A stretch of 64,000 nt of DNA from Sciurus carolinensis (lineage: Eukaryota > Chordata > Mammalia > Rodentia > Sciuridae): assembly GCF_902686445.1 (NCBI RefSeq), contig NW_025920103.1:2898783-2962782 (forward strand). The letters are read 5' to 3'. Positions 1 through 9,940 of this stretch are shown here, one piece after another. The notes beneath the pieces were generated by a model. That model made no database searches. It saw nothing but the letters and a program-made list of their open reading frames with translations, and was not told where the DNA came from. Every line of letters begins with the position of its first letter. The stretch's first letter is position 1. Made by a program: the position numbers and the translations under genes.

Positions 1-320
1 CACGACAGGCTTGGCATACAGAAAGGATTGCCTTGAAGGAGTTTTAGGCAATGAAAACTGAGTGCCTGTGCAAACACAGCCCAGGTCAACAGAGAGATCT
101 TCAGTTCTGCAAAGTGTCAGTGTTAGGCAGGAAAGAGGTGCTCTTTCCTTACTAGAAAAACCAACAATTCACAGAGTCATTACTGCAACAGGCTCTTCCA
201 TGAAGAGTTGTCAGATGCTGATTCCTTGCTCCTTCACAGTTCCCAGCTCTACTGGGAACCCTGACTGATGACTGATCTCTGACTCTGTAAAAAAATCTAT
301 TTTCTCAATTGTCAATAGAC
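1..320. other. Unannotated left edge
   Basis: I see no gene, exon or recognisable repeat here. The only open frame is 68 codons, with no domain-like composition. If the GAB-family gene on the minus strand is full length, this stretch would be intron or lie downstream of it. Confidence 0.5.
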
Positions 321-420
321 CTTTATTTATTTTATTTTTCTTTATATGCAGTGCTGAGGATTGAACCAGGGCCTCACACATGCCAGACAAGTGCTACACC
401 ACTGAACCACAACAATACCC
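321..420 (-). repeat. ID SINE (tRNA-derived), minus strand
   Basis: On the plus strand this is the reverse complement of a rodent ID element: a T-rich tail (321-345), then GTGCTGAGGATTGAACC, CATGCCAGACAAGTGC and CCACTGAACCACA. These are the complements of the box B and box A regions of a tRNA-derived pol III promoter. The body is about 70 bp and somewhat diverged. ID elements with this body are abundant in squirrels, which supports the organism call. Confidence 0.8.
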
Positions 421-1292
421 ATGTGCTCTGATCTCCTGTGGAGGGTTTTACAGCCACTCAGCACTTTGTATGAAAGATGCTAACTTGAAACACACTAGAT
501 TCTTCTCTGAGAAGGAAGGCAAGCCTCTTTCTCTCTTCAGAAAGACCTCACAGTACTGAAACTCTCACAAGCAACTAATGTCCTCCATCTAGAAACTGAA
601 CCTCCAAACATCTAAGAGAAAATTCCTCATGAACAATATGTCAAGGACCCAAGGGAACACATTCTTTAGAAGACAAAGAAACTGTCCAACTCCTTGACAG
701 TTCCAGTAACAATCTTCCTTATCATTCAAAACCTCCCCTCACTTAGCTCTTGGTGCCCAAGTCAGCAACCCTGGACTGGTGACAAACTCCCAAAGACTGC
801 TTGATTGATACATCTTCATACACCATGCTATCCTCACATCAATCGACCCTGGCATCAGTTGCTCAGATCTGCACCATCATCAGTTAAAACAGGGTGGAAG
901 ACAGGCATGGAGAACCAAGGAGCTTCCCACCAGAGAGAACACACAAGGCAAATTAAAACTCACTTTGAAAAGCTGAGTTACTCTTCCCAAAATGTGAGAG
1001 GAAATGGGCTCATTATCCTTCCCCCAGGAAAACAAAAATCAGAGTTCCATAGCAGTACTTCACACAAGGTCCACCTGGCTACAAATATTCTAGTGCCTGG
1101 TCTAACATCAAAACACACTACCCTCTTTTAAAAAGTTACAGAACCTCAGGACCATAGCAGCACGGGCTGGTGGGAACACAGCCCTTCTGTGCCAGTGGAC
1201 AGCCCAGCGCACAGCCTACACACCTGGTCCCAAGTCCAGGAGACCTGAACCTCATTGGTCACCCATCACCCGAAGAACTTCTTTTTTTAAAA
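421..1292. other. Stretch without recognisable gene or repeat
   Basis: The base composition is ordinary. The longest open frame (805-1131, plus, 108 codons) has no motif I recognise, no splice-site context and no homology I can name. I treat the stretch as intergenic or intronic. Confidence 0.5.
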
Positions 1293-1400
1293 AAATTGAT
1301 AAATAATTCACATGCCATAAATGCCACCATTTTAAAATGTAAATTTCTGTTGGTTTTGGTACATTCACACAGCTATACAAATGTCATCACTAAGGCCAGA
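1293..1400 (+). repeat. Old L1 3'-end fragment (L1M-like)
   Basis: An A-rich stretch is followed by CACATGCCATAAATGCCACC, ATTTTAAAATGTA, TGGTACATTCACACAG and ATACAAATGTCATCAC. This order resembles the 3' end of ancient mammalian L1M elements, in which a 'accat-ttta-agtgta ... gtacattcacattgttgtgcaaccatcacc' pattern is typical. It is heavily diverged, so the family call is tentative. Confidence 0.45.
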
Positions 1401-1474
1401 TTGGCTGACTACACCAAAAAGGAAACTGTCATCAAAACCCAAAAGTAGGGTAAGAGATATAGGTTTAACTTCAT

Positions 1475-2601
1475 TTTGAGAAAAATAAGAAACCCAGAAT
1501 AGCCAAAGCAATCCTTAGCAAGAAAAGTGCAGCAGAAGGCACCACAATACAAGACCTCAAACTATTCTACAGAGCTATCATCATACAAACAGCATGGTAT
1601 TTACACCAAAACAGACATGTAGACCAGTGGTACAGAAGAGAAGACACAGAGACAAACCCACATAAATGCACTAGACAAAGGCACCAAAAACATTCACTGA
1701 AGAAATGATAGCCTATTCAACAATGCTTCTGGGAAAAATGGAAAGCCACATGTAACAATGATATTAATCCTTTATCTCTCACCCTGCACCAAAAGACACT
1801 CAAACTGAATCACAGACTTGGGCATTAGAACAGAGACTCTGTACCTAATAGAAGAAAAAGTAGGCCTAAATCTTCATCATGTGGGCTTAGGACCTGACTT
1901 ACATAACAAGACCCCTAAAGCACAAGAAGTTAAATCGAGGATCAACAAATGGAATGGATACACACTAGAAGCTTCTTCTCAGCAAAAGAAACAATACTGT
2001 GAAGAGAGAACATACAGATTGGAAGAAAATCTTTACCACATGCACCTCAGATGAAACATTCATCTCTAGAATATATAAAGAACTCAAAAAACTTAACACC
2101 AAAAAAACCCAAGAACAACAACAACAACAAAAAAACCTAATAAATAAATGGACTAAGAAACTGAACAATTTGCAGAACAATAAGTATGAATGGTCAACAA
2201 ATATATGAAAAAAAGTTCAACATCTCTAGTGTTTAGAGAACTACAAAACAAAACTGCTCTAAGATTTCACCTCACTACAATCAGAATGGCAATTATCAAG
2301 AATACAAGCAACAATATATGTTGGCGAGGATGTAGGAAAAAAGGTACACTCATCCGTTGCTGGTGGGAATGCAAAATGGTACAACCATTATGGAAGCCAG
2401 TATGGAGATTCCTCAGAAAACTTGGACTGCAATGACCACTTGACACAATTTCCCATGCCTCAGTTTATACCCAAAGGACTTAAAATCAGCATACTACAGT
2501 GATGCAGCCACATCAGCATTTATAGAAGTTTAACTCACAATAGTTAAACTATGGAAGCAATCTAGGTGCCCTTAAACAGATGAATGGATAAAGAAAATGT
2601 G

Positions 2602-2642
<41 letters not shown>

Positions 2643-3065
2643 TACATACAAACAATGGAGTATTACTCAGCTTTAAAGAAGAATGAAATTATGGCATTTG
2701 CCAGAACATGGATGGAGTTGGAGAATATAATGCTAGGCAAACTAAGCCAAATCCAAAATCAAAACTTGAATGATTCTCTGATATGCGGATGCTAATTCAC
2801 AATAAAGCAGTGGGGTACTAGGGAAGAATAGAGTTACTTTACATTAGGTAGAGAGGATTGAAGAGGGGAAAGGCTATGGTGTAGGAAGGATAGTAGAGTG
2901 AGCATTATTACTTCATGTATATATATGACTGCATGATCAATGTGATCCTATAATATGTACAACCAGAAAAATGAGATTAAACTTATGTATGATTTAATAA
3001 AATGTATGAATGCATTCTGCTGTCATGTACAACTAATTAGAACAAATAAAAGTAGTAATAAAAAA
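1475..3065 (+). mobile_element. 5'-truncated L1: ORF2 3' end plus 3' UTR and A-rich tail
   Basis: From about 1475 to 2440 the sequence follows the end of L1 ORF2: the 'caaagcaatccttagcaa' region, the 'ctacagagctatcatc' region, 'atataaagaactcaaaaaact' and 'ttgctggtgggaatgcaaaatggtacaacc'. The 3' UTR follows, with 'ggagtattactcagctttaaagaagaatgaaatt' and 'acatggatggagttggagaatata', ending in AATAAAAGTAGTAATAAAA near 3062. Reading frames are broken by stops and indels, so it is a dead copy. A (CA)n tract at 2603-2650 has expanded inside the 3' UTR. Confidence 0.85.
2603..2650. repeat. (CA)n microsatellite with CATA tail
   Basis: About 18 uninterrupted CA dinucleotides are followed by three CATA units. 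It lies in the L1 3' UTR at a position where L1 copies often carry a short TA/CA run, so it is probably an expansion of L1 sequence. Confidence 0.9.
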
Positions 3066-3472
3066 CCAAAGTCAATTAGCATCCCCCCCGATCTGTCTTC
3101 TCCCAGGTGAATGTGGAGGAGCCCTGGATTATTCATTAACATGATCACAGAGGACTGAGGGCCAAGCCTAACTGCAGAGGCTGGATGGAGGAGGACCCAA
3201 GACATCTCCCCTTGGGATGGCAGACAGTCACAATGTATGAGCTGAGGGAGGGACAAGGTGGCACACTGGTAGATGGGGTTGGATTGAGGGGGCCTGAGGA
3301 CAGGTCACAGAGCACATTTTGCTTCATCATGACCCTCATTTTCTTGGTTTCCCATTTGAGCAAAGGGAGGGCCAGGGGTCCTCATGACATTTGGCCATGG
3401 TTGGCACCTGCTTTACCTACAAAAGGGACTTGAGGTCATATCAGCCTCCAGAGAATGCGGGTGTCTATGTAC
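3066..3472. other. Putative GAB-family intron 2 sequence (minus strand)
   Basis: This lies immediately downstream of the exon 2 donor on the minus strand. The open frames here (for example 3145-3363, minus) do not resemble the region after the PH domain in GAB proteins. No further exon is recognisable, so the remaining exons, if they exist, lie beyond the left edge or have been lost. Confidence 0.45.
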
Positions 3473-3773
3473 CTGTGCTCTCCACCTCCTGCTGGAAGCC
3501 GCAGATCTGGCAGATGCTCTGCACCCACTTATACATGTCCTCCTTTGTCTCTGCCACCAGGTAAAAAGTGCGCTTGTTGGTCTTGATGTTGAACACGAAG
3601 TCACATGGCAGCCCCTTTTTGTGAAAGGTCACGTTTGCTTGCATCTGCTCACAGAGATCCAGGCTGATGATCTGCAAGGGTTTTTTGGACTGGTCGTGCT
3701 TGTAATATTCCAGGACACCTGGGTCACCACTGCACTGGCTGCTCCGTAGGATGAACCAGCATTTTCTCCAGGC
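3473..3773 (-). CDS. GAB4: GAB-family adaptor, exon 2 (most of the PH domain)
   Basis: The 301-bp exon encodes 100 complete codons plus one base with no stop. It covers PH-domain strands and the C-terminal helix, with recognisable stretches AWRKCWFILRS, GDPGVLEYYK, KKPLQIISLDLCEQ, NIKTNKRTFYLVAET and YKWVQSICQICGF. The last carries the conserved PH tryptophan. The acceptor is a pyrimidine-rich tract followed by TTCAG|GCC at 3773. The donor is ACAG|GTACAT at 3473, and it splits a codon after the first base, as in GAB2. GAB proteins are membrane-recruited docking proteins downstream of receptor tyrosine and cytokine receptors, and the PH domain binds phosphoinositides. Relative to my memory of GAB2 the match is roughly 70%, too low for a GAB2 orthologue in a mammal. 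GAB1 and GAB3 look more distant, so GAB4 is inferred by elimination. Confidence 0.75.
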
Positions 3774-3849
3774 CTGAATTCCACCAAGAAAAAATAGAAA
3801 GGTAAGAAATTAACTTGTTATTTCAAAGGTATTTGTCCTAAAATTGATT

Positions 3850-3955
3850 TTCAGACAGGGTTTCCCTAAGTTGCACAGGCTGGGCTGGAGTTTGTGTTCC
3901 TTCAGTCTTGGCCTTCTGAATTGTTGGGATGACAGGTGTGTCTACATTACCAGGT
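3850..3955 (-). repeat. 7SL-derived SINE (B1/Alu-like), minus strand
   Basis: The plus strand reads like an inverted B1/Alu monomer: GACAGGGTTTCCCTAAGTTG, CACAGGCTGGGCTGGAG, then CTTCTGAATTGTTGGGATGA and CAGGTGTGTCTACATTACCA. It is diverged and about 105 bp long, close to a B1-type monomer. Confidence 0.75.
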
Positions 3956-5279
3956 GTTTCAAAGTTTCTCAAAGGTCACGAGATAATACAAGGGAGTGTG
4001 GAACCTGCAGGCTGCTCATGGCACCAAACCTCTCCTATCATAGAAAAAACAACAGCTTGACTTGATGTAGGGGTCCTCTCCAGCTATGGACCAGTTTTTC
4101 TACTCCACATCACAGCAAAACCTCAGAGTTTTCCACACTACCTGTCCTTTGAGGGCCATTGAGGTTTTCATCACAAACATGAAGGCCAGGGGAAAGTGGA
4201 ACAAATAATTCAGGTTGAAAAAGATGAGAGTTCTCAAAGTCTTCCTCCAATGAAAACACACCCTTCATAATGAAGAGGTAAGAGAAACCTTCTCCAGTGA
4301 GGACAAACAGGATTTGCCACCACAACAGAGAGGAACTCTCTGTCCAGATGGAATGATGAGAGAAGGGGCCAAGGGACAGGAAGAATGCACCCAGTAAACA
4401 CAAGTGTTTGTTCATACGAAAGGCTCTCTTCTCCTCGAGTCTCTTTACTCATTTGATGAACAAGGCAAAAGCCACAGCACCATCTGATGTAGGAAAAAAC
4501 TTAGGAGCAGGAAACTCAGAACAAGGAAATGCTTGTCAATATCACTTCAAATCTTTCTTAGACACGGACAAGTTCACTGTCAATCTTTATTGAAAGGCAG
4601 AAGAACAGCAACAGCTGAAATAGTTTGAAAATAAGAATGAGCTGGAGGAGCTCATCCACCAGACTTCCAGACTTGTTGTATGACCACAGTCAGAAAGACC
4701 AATGGTGAGGATGGACAGAGGGAGAGACACAGGGTCAGAAGACTGGAACAGAGCTCCAGGAGGAGACCAGAGAAATGGGCCAGCTGACTTTGCACAAAGA
4801 CAAGGGAGCAATTCAGTGAAAGATGGGCAACTTGGTCCACGATGGTGTAGGGACAGCAGGTAACATCCATTGGAAAAAGTAAATGCGCTATACCTCAACC
4901 TTATACAAAAATTAAAGTGGGCCATGGACCTGGGGGAGAAAGCACAGCCTTACAAGATGTGCAGTGTGTTGGTCAGCCCCTCCCCACTTTGACCACCACA
5001 CCTGACAAGGACCTCTGAGCAGCCAGGGTTTATTGGACTCATGGTGTCACAGTGTGGTCAGCCAACTCTGCTGCAGAAACCTCATAGAGAATGGGCAGGA
5101 AAGAGGAAAGGTGCTCAGCTTTAGCAACCAGAAAGCAGGGACAGAGAGACAGACAGAGAGTGAGGGGTCTTACAGTCCCCCAGGCCACATCCTGGGACCC
5201 AATTCCCCTAGCCAAACCCAAGTTGCTTCTCATTTCTAACACCTCCCATAAGTCAGCTCAAGTCATTAATTTAATTTAT

Positions 5280-5366
5280 GGTTTTTGTTCATACTGGGGA
5301 TGGAATCTAAGACCTCACTCATGCTGTGCAGATGTTCTACCACTGAGCTGTAACTCAGCCTGCTCC
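5280..5366 (-). repeat. ID SINE, minus strand
   Basis: Inverted ID body: ACTGGGGATGGAATCTAAGA, CCTCACTCATGCTGTGCAGA, TTCTACCACTGAGCTGTAAC and TCAGCCTG. The complement carries recognisable A and B box sequence. It lies in intron 1 of the GAB-family gene, in the same orientation as that gene. Confidence 0.75.
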
Positions 5367-5419
5367 CTTCAAATTATTAACCCATTAGTTGGGTTAACCC
5401 ACTGATGAGATGAGAGCCC

Positions 5420-5507
5420 CTGTAATCTAGTCTTTTCATCTATGAACACTGTGGCACAGACACCTGAGGTTTTGGGGATACTGTAGATCCAAACCATACC
5501 ATTTATG
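5420..5507 (+). repeat. MaLR-type LTR 3' fragment
   Basis: A short stretch ends GACACCTGAGGTTTTGGGGA then GTAGATCCAAACCATACC. The 'ccaaaccata' terminus is typical of mammalian MaLR LTRs and resembles the end of the longer copy at 50,692-51,099. The fragment is too short for a subfamily call. Confidence 0.4.
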
Positions 5508-5684
5508 AAAACAAAACTAAACAAATTGTGGAAATCCTAGGAACCTAGGGTTAAGCAAAGCATTCCCAGTTTTGTCAGTAAGTGAAATCTAGAAAAAGCA
5601 AGATTACTAAATTGATAAGTTGCTGCTCAGTGAAAGTCCTGGTCCAGTGGATAAAATAAAAGTAACAGACTGAATGTAAATGCA

Positions 5685-5905
5685 AGCTGGGTGTGGTGGT
5701 CATGCCTGTAAACACAAAATCTTGGGAGGCTAAGACAGGATAATTACCTCAGCCTCAATTTGAGGCCAGTTTCAGCACACAGTGAGACCTCACCTTAAAA
5801 ATAACAATTAAAATAAATAAAAAGGACTGGTGATGTTGGTCATTTTTAAAGCATCCCAGTGTTCAATCTCGAATACCCACCACCAAAAAAAAAAAAAGAA
5901 AAGAA
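5685..5905 (+). repeat. MEN-like composite SINE (7SL head plus ID-like tail)
   Basis: The first part starts AGCTGGGTGTGGTGGTCATG and continues with a B1/Alu-like body (TGGGAGGCTAAGACAGGA, GCCTCAATTTGAGGCCAG, CACAGTGAGACCTCACC). It is followed by an A-rich linker and an ID-like segment (GGACTGGTGATGTTGG ... GTTCAATCTCGAATACCCA) and then a poly-A run. Fusions of a 7SL-derived monomer and an ID-like unit are known from squirrels (MEN) and related rodents. It is one of the best pointers to the host lineage. Confidence 0.7.
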
Positions 5906-5954
5906 ATATAAGCCACATTTTGAACAAAGTAAGTATTCTTAAATCTCAACATAA

Positions 5955-6035
5955 AACAACAACAACAACAAAAGTTCCTTATAGAAAACAGCAAAATACT
6001 TGAGGGCACTATGCAACAACAACAACAACAACAAA
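5955..6035. repeat. Two (CAA)n tracts
   Basis: CAA repeats occur at about 5955-5972 and 6014-6035, separated by about 40 bp of unique sequence. They lie in intron 1 of the GAB-family gene. No function is suggested. Confidence 0.85.
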
Positions 6036-7450
6036 GGTTCAATGTTCTTACCCTTAAGGTTTCCTGAAATAAGGTGAGTGGGAAAATGGTCAAGCCAGCA
6101 GTGGTGTCCAAAGGACACCACTTAACAAAGAGAATACGAACTGTTGACACACAACAGCTGGGATGAGTACCCAGAGACTCATGCTGAAACCATCCAAAAG
6201 TTAACACACCACCTGTGTCCACTGAAGCAACACTGGTGAGATGACCAGCTCACAGACACAGAGGACAGCTCAAGACTGTCAGGGGTGAAAGATATTCAGG
6301 GCTGGGGAGGGGCAGAGGTGAAGAGAAAGGGAGACAGGAGGCCTGACCATCTGCCCACACATCTTAGCACTGGAGGCCTTCTGCATCCTGACTGTGCTGC
6401 TGTCAGCACCTGATGAGGACACAACACAGGGTTTCAAGATGAGGTCACCTGGGAAGACTGGGTAAAGGGCACAGGTTCTCACTTCACCATTTCTGTCTCA
6501 GTGAGCACCTGCAATTACCTCTGCATAAAATGTTTACTTTGTTTAAAGAGTTCAGGCTTCAGGAAAAAACAAGATGACCCTGCTCACAGTGTGAAAAATA
6601 TTGAATGAATAAGAGGTGATTGGTCCAAGCACAGAGCCTGACACAGAGGTGAACTCCCAGGTGGCTGTGAGAGATGAGCAATGATCAGCCTCAAGGTGGG
6701 TGAGCCATGCATAGCCAGGGTATTTAGGTCCCTGTGGGTCAGACATGGGATACTGGGTGAGAGCAGCTCAAGGATGGTTCCCACGTTTCTCACCAGACAA
6801 GTAGCTTGCTGGTGGCACCATTTGCTTAACACGTGTGGGGTGCAGGGCAGAGGGATGAAGAAGGGCTTATTTCTGGATGTGGTGAGTTTGTGTGCACTGG
6901 GAGCCACTAGAGGCATCACATCTCAGCTGGATATCCAGGTTGGAGGCCAGAAATCAACCCTCAGAGAGAAACTTAAAGGAACTTCAGCCTCATGGTTGGG
7001 GCACAGGCATCATTCTAATCCAGGAGGTTCAGAGGAGAAAAAGAGCAGAATGCAAGGTGCCTTTCTCAAGAAAGGAAGGAGATGTGGCAAGAAAGAGCTG
7101 GTGGACAAGAGCGGAAAGGTGGTGCTCATCTTCCTTTCACTGCAGCTTTAAATCTGTAGAATCTCAGTGTTGCTAGCCAACAGCAGCGACCCCCAGGGTG
7201 GGGAGGGAGATCTGTTCTCTGCTTGATCCTCAGTATGAATTTAGGAGGCAACTATGGCCCCCTGCCCTGGAAATGCACTCTTTTCCTCCCAAATCCTCAA
7301 TATAATCTTTGAAATGGGTTGAGTTGGGAGGGGATTGGCTGGAGAGAGTCTGTATAGAAGGCGTCCCTCCCTCACCAATCACCACCCTGTCCCGTTCCCA
7401 ACTACCACCCAACCCTCTCCCTGAATTCCTCAGCACCTGCCCGCACTCAC

Positions 7451-7522
7451 ACAGAGTCGCAACTTCTTCTCTGGGGGTGACTTCCTCAGCCAGCCAGCGT
7501 GAACCACAGAAGTGCTATCCAT
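7451..7522 (-). CDS. GAB4: GAB-family adaptor, exon 1 coding part (start codon and PH strand 1)
   Basis: There are 24 codons from ATG at 7522 to the donor TGT|GTGAGT at 7451/7450. The peptide starts MDSTSVVHAGWLRKSPPEKK and ends LRLC. GWLRKSPPEKKLR is the hallmark first strand of GAB PH domains. The splice is phase 0, so exon 1 plus exon 2 reads ...KKLRLC-AWRKCWF..., matching the GAB pattern KKLRRY-AWKKRWF. The frame stays open upstream to 7666, so a longer N-terminus cannot be excluded. I prefer the 7522 ATG because other GAB proteins have only about 8-10 residues before GW. No break or stop is visible in either exon, so the gene may be functional in this animal. Mouse is, to my knowledge, without a Gab4 gene. 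Confidence 0.75.
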
Positions 7523-7524
7523 GA

Positions 7525-7645
7525 GGTCGGCCTCGGTTGCCTCTGGTGCGGAGTTGCGGAGTTGCTCACAAAGCCTGGGGGCGGAGGCATGCGCAACCCG
7601 CGTGCGCACAAACTCGAAGCCGTGGCTCCCACCGTGATGCCCAGG
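7525..7645 (-). promoter_or_regulatory. CpG-rich putative promoter / 5' UTR of the GAB-family gene
   Basis: About a dozen CpG dinucleotides are packed into roughly 110 bp just upstream of the exon 1 ATG, against a CpG-poor background on both sides. It includes GGGGGCGGAGG (Sp1-like) and GCGCAACCCGCGTGCGCAC (NRF1-like). No TATA box is evident. The position and composition suggest a small CpG promoter firing leftwards, away from the satellite array that begins about 2.1 kb upstream. Confidence 0.5.
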
Positions 7646-9591
7646 CTCGTGCACACTAGCTAACAACCTAAAACCCCAGGTGGCTGCGGAAATGAACCCC
7701 CATCTGAGGAGGAGGTGGGGCAGTGGTAAAGCCCCCCTGCATCACTAGGGGTGGGGAGGAGTGAATGGAGGAGACATGCCCCTTTACAGCAGATGGAAAT
7801 TTCAAAGAAAGTAGACAGGTAGGGGTCGGAGGACTGCTTGGCTTCATGGCCATTCCCAGAATTTTAACTACCACTAGGTCAAGGCCCCAAGCCAATCAAG
7901 GGAGGTTCACCCTTTCTAACTGGTTTGTGAAACTGAATCCCCATCCTGTGCCTGGCTCAACCAAGCATTTCAGGAGGATTCCAGCTCTGCTCCCTTGGAT
8001 GACTTTCTTCTATATCAAGTGTGTGGCTGGGGACAACACAATGCCAGAGCTCTGAGGGTGCAGCCTGGACCAGAGATCTCCTGTTTTGCAGAGGCACATC
8101 ATTACAGAAATTTTAAAAGTGCTGCCTTGGATGGGTCCAGGTGCCCCATAGATATAAAAACCCATGTATGCTTTAGTAATTCCCTAGGAAATGGCATAAT
8201 ATTTGCATATAATGCATGCACCCCCTCTTGCATATTATAAGCTATCTGGACATTGTATGGAATAACAAATAGAACCTAAACACTATATAACAAGTTAGAA
8301 AGTAATAACAAAGTAAAATGTTCCTGTTTATTTAGAACAGATGGAATTGTTTCTAAGTGTTTTGCAGCTAAGATTGATTGCTTGAATAGGAGGATGTGGA
8401 TCCTGCATATATGAATGACCCCCTACCCCCTAAACCCCTGAGAGACATAAATATCTAAACAATTACTCAGCAAAATCAGGAGGGTTATCCCAGCCTAAGG
8501 AAAGCAGAGTTTACTTCTCTCACATTCCATGGCTATAGCTGAGTCCCATGGTTGCAGCACTTGAGAAATATCCTCAGTTTGGCCGCAGCTTTGGTGTTTG
8601 ATGAAGTCAGGTGATCCCAGCATATCTTTTGTGAGGATGGTCTTCTGTGGCCATTTTTGCAATTCGAGAAGACTGGCAGTTAGATGGGGGTAGTCACCCT
8701 CAGCCAGAACTTTCTTAGGGTCCTAGTCCCTTAAGCAAAATGTCCTGGGTTGTTGTTCACCATTCCGTGAGGAAACAGAAAGTTAGTGTGACTACATGTC
8801 TTTCAGGGTACACTCCTCTTTCTCTGGCTGTCCCTCCCCCAATGCTACTGTGAAAATAACATCCATTTGCAATCTATTTTAGTATTGAAAGCCTAGCTAA
8901 GATAATTCTGTTGTAACTGAGAGTCCCAGTCAATCACAGCAGGGAGGTCTCAACTGACCAAATGAGACAAACAAAATTTGCAACCTGCAAGCTGACTTTG
9001 TAACCAGTTGAGCTCTTGAATCTCTTCTCTAAGTGCTGCCTGATCCTGTGCCCCTACTCTTCTGCTTTGTGCTCCTGTATTATGAATCGTTACTTTTTTA
9101 AAACTTATTCAACTTGTTCAAGGTTTGTTTAACTTGTGGAAGTTTCTTCATTTAACAGTGACTTTGGGATCCAAGTTAAAAGTTTATTAATTTAAATATA
9201 ATTATAGTTCAGTGATATAACTTTGATGTTTATAGCCTCTTTGCATGTTTAAGAAATTATTGAAATTGAAATTAAATTGCTGCTTATCAGAGTGTTTGAG
9301 GACAACAATATGGTATTGAAGATTTTACCTTTTCAAAATAGGCAATATTAAATTTGAACAAAGAATAGAATAATCTAACAACATACAAATCTTATAAAAA
9401 TAATCCAAATCTTATGAAGATTAGAAATCTCACCCTTGCTTCTTACAAATTTTGAAGAAAAAATAAACTTGAATGTGTAAGCTAGATAAAATAATGTTGA
9501 AACTTGTCTTTGGCTTTCAAGAACCTATTACTGAATTTCAGCAATGTTTATACCCAATGTCATTCATATGGCATGATTTATCATTAGACAT
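7646..9591. other. Upstream flank between GAB exon 1 and the satellite array
   Basis: I see no gene. The last 1.4 kb is AT-rich and has no recognisable repeat until the ID element at 9592. Open frames are below 100 codons and featureless. Confidence 0.5.
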
Positions 9592-9668
9592 GTTTTTTTC
9601 TGCTTGGGAGTGGACTCAGGGCTGCATGCATCCTAGGTAAACTACCAGTGAGCTGTACCTCAGCTCCT
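9592..9668 (-). repeat. ID SINE, minus strand, diverged
   Basis: A T-run is followed by GGGAGTGGACTCAGGGCTGC, ATGCATCCTAGGTAAACTA, CCAGTGAGCTGTACCTCAGC. This is an inverted ID element with many substitutions. It is the last ordinary repeat before the satellite array, which begins about 90 bp further on. Confidence 0.65.
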
Positions 9669-9756
9669 AATGTTAACTTTTATAAGATTCTGTGCATATC
9701 AGCTAATATTGTTTTATACACACCACTGGTCATTTCCAGTTTCTTATGTTTTAATA

Positions 9757-9940
9757 ACTCTGGGCTCTGGGCTCTGGCTCTGTGCTCTGTGCTCTGTGCT
9801 CAGGGCTCTGGCTCTGTGCTTTGTGTTCTGTTCTCTGCCTCTGTACTCTATGCTCTGCATTCTGTGCTCTGTACTCTGACTCTGGCTCTGAGCTCTGGGC
9901 ACTGTTCTCTGTGCTCTGTGCTCTGTGCACTGGGCTCAGA
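9757..9940 (-). repeat. Array block 1, GCTCTGT on the plus strand
   Basis: A short first block that starts abruptly after non-repetitive sequence with a run of GGGCTCTGG units. It ends in a small hairpin with arms CTGGGCTC / GAGCCCAG and loop AGAGATG, where orientation flips. Confidence 0.9.

Larger units (their letters stand above)
3774..7450 (-). other. GAB4: Intron 1 of the GAB-family gene
   Basis: This is the interval between the exon 1 donor (TGT|GTGAGT at 7450) and the exon 2 acceptor (3774), about 3.7 kb. It contains a 7SL-derived SINE, an ID element, a MEN-like SINE, an MaLR fragment and two CAA tracts. Small open frames on both strands (such as 6681-7151, plus, 156 codons) show no family signature. 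An AATAAAG on the minus strand near 4582 could end a short transcript, but nothing else supports one. Confidence 0.65.

Noticed and set aside
351..420. tRNA gene (A and B box-like sequences)
   Set aside because: The body is an ID SINE, tRNA-derived but with no complete cloverleaf, and similar copies recur in the window.
3145..3363. Possible third GAB exon on the minus strand
   Set aside because: The translated sequence does not resemble the region after the PH domain in GAB proteins, and no acceptor and donor pair fits the phase left by exon 2.
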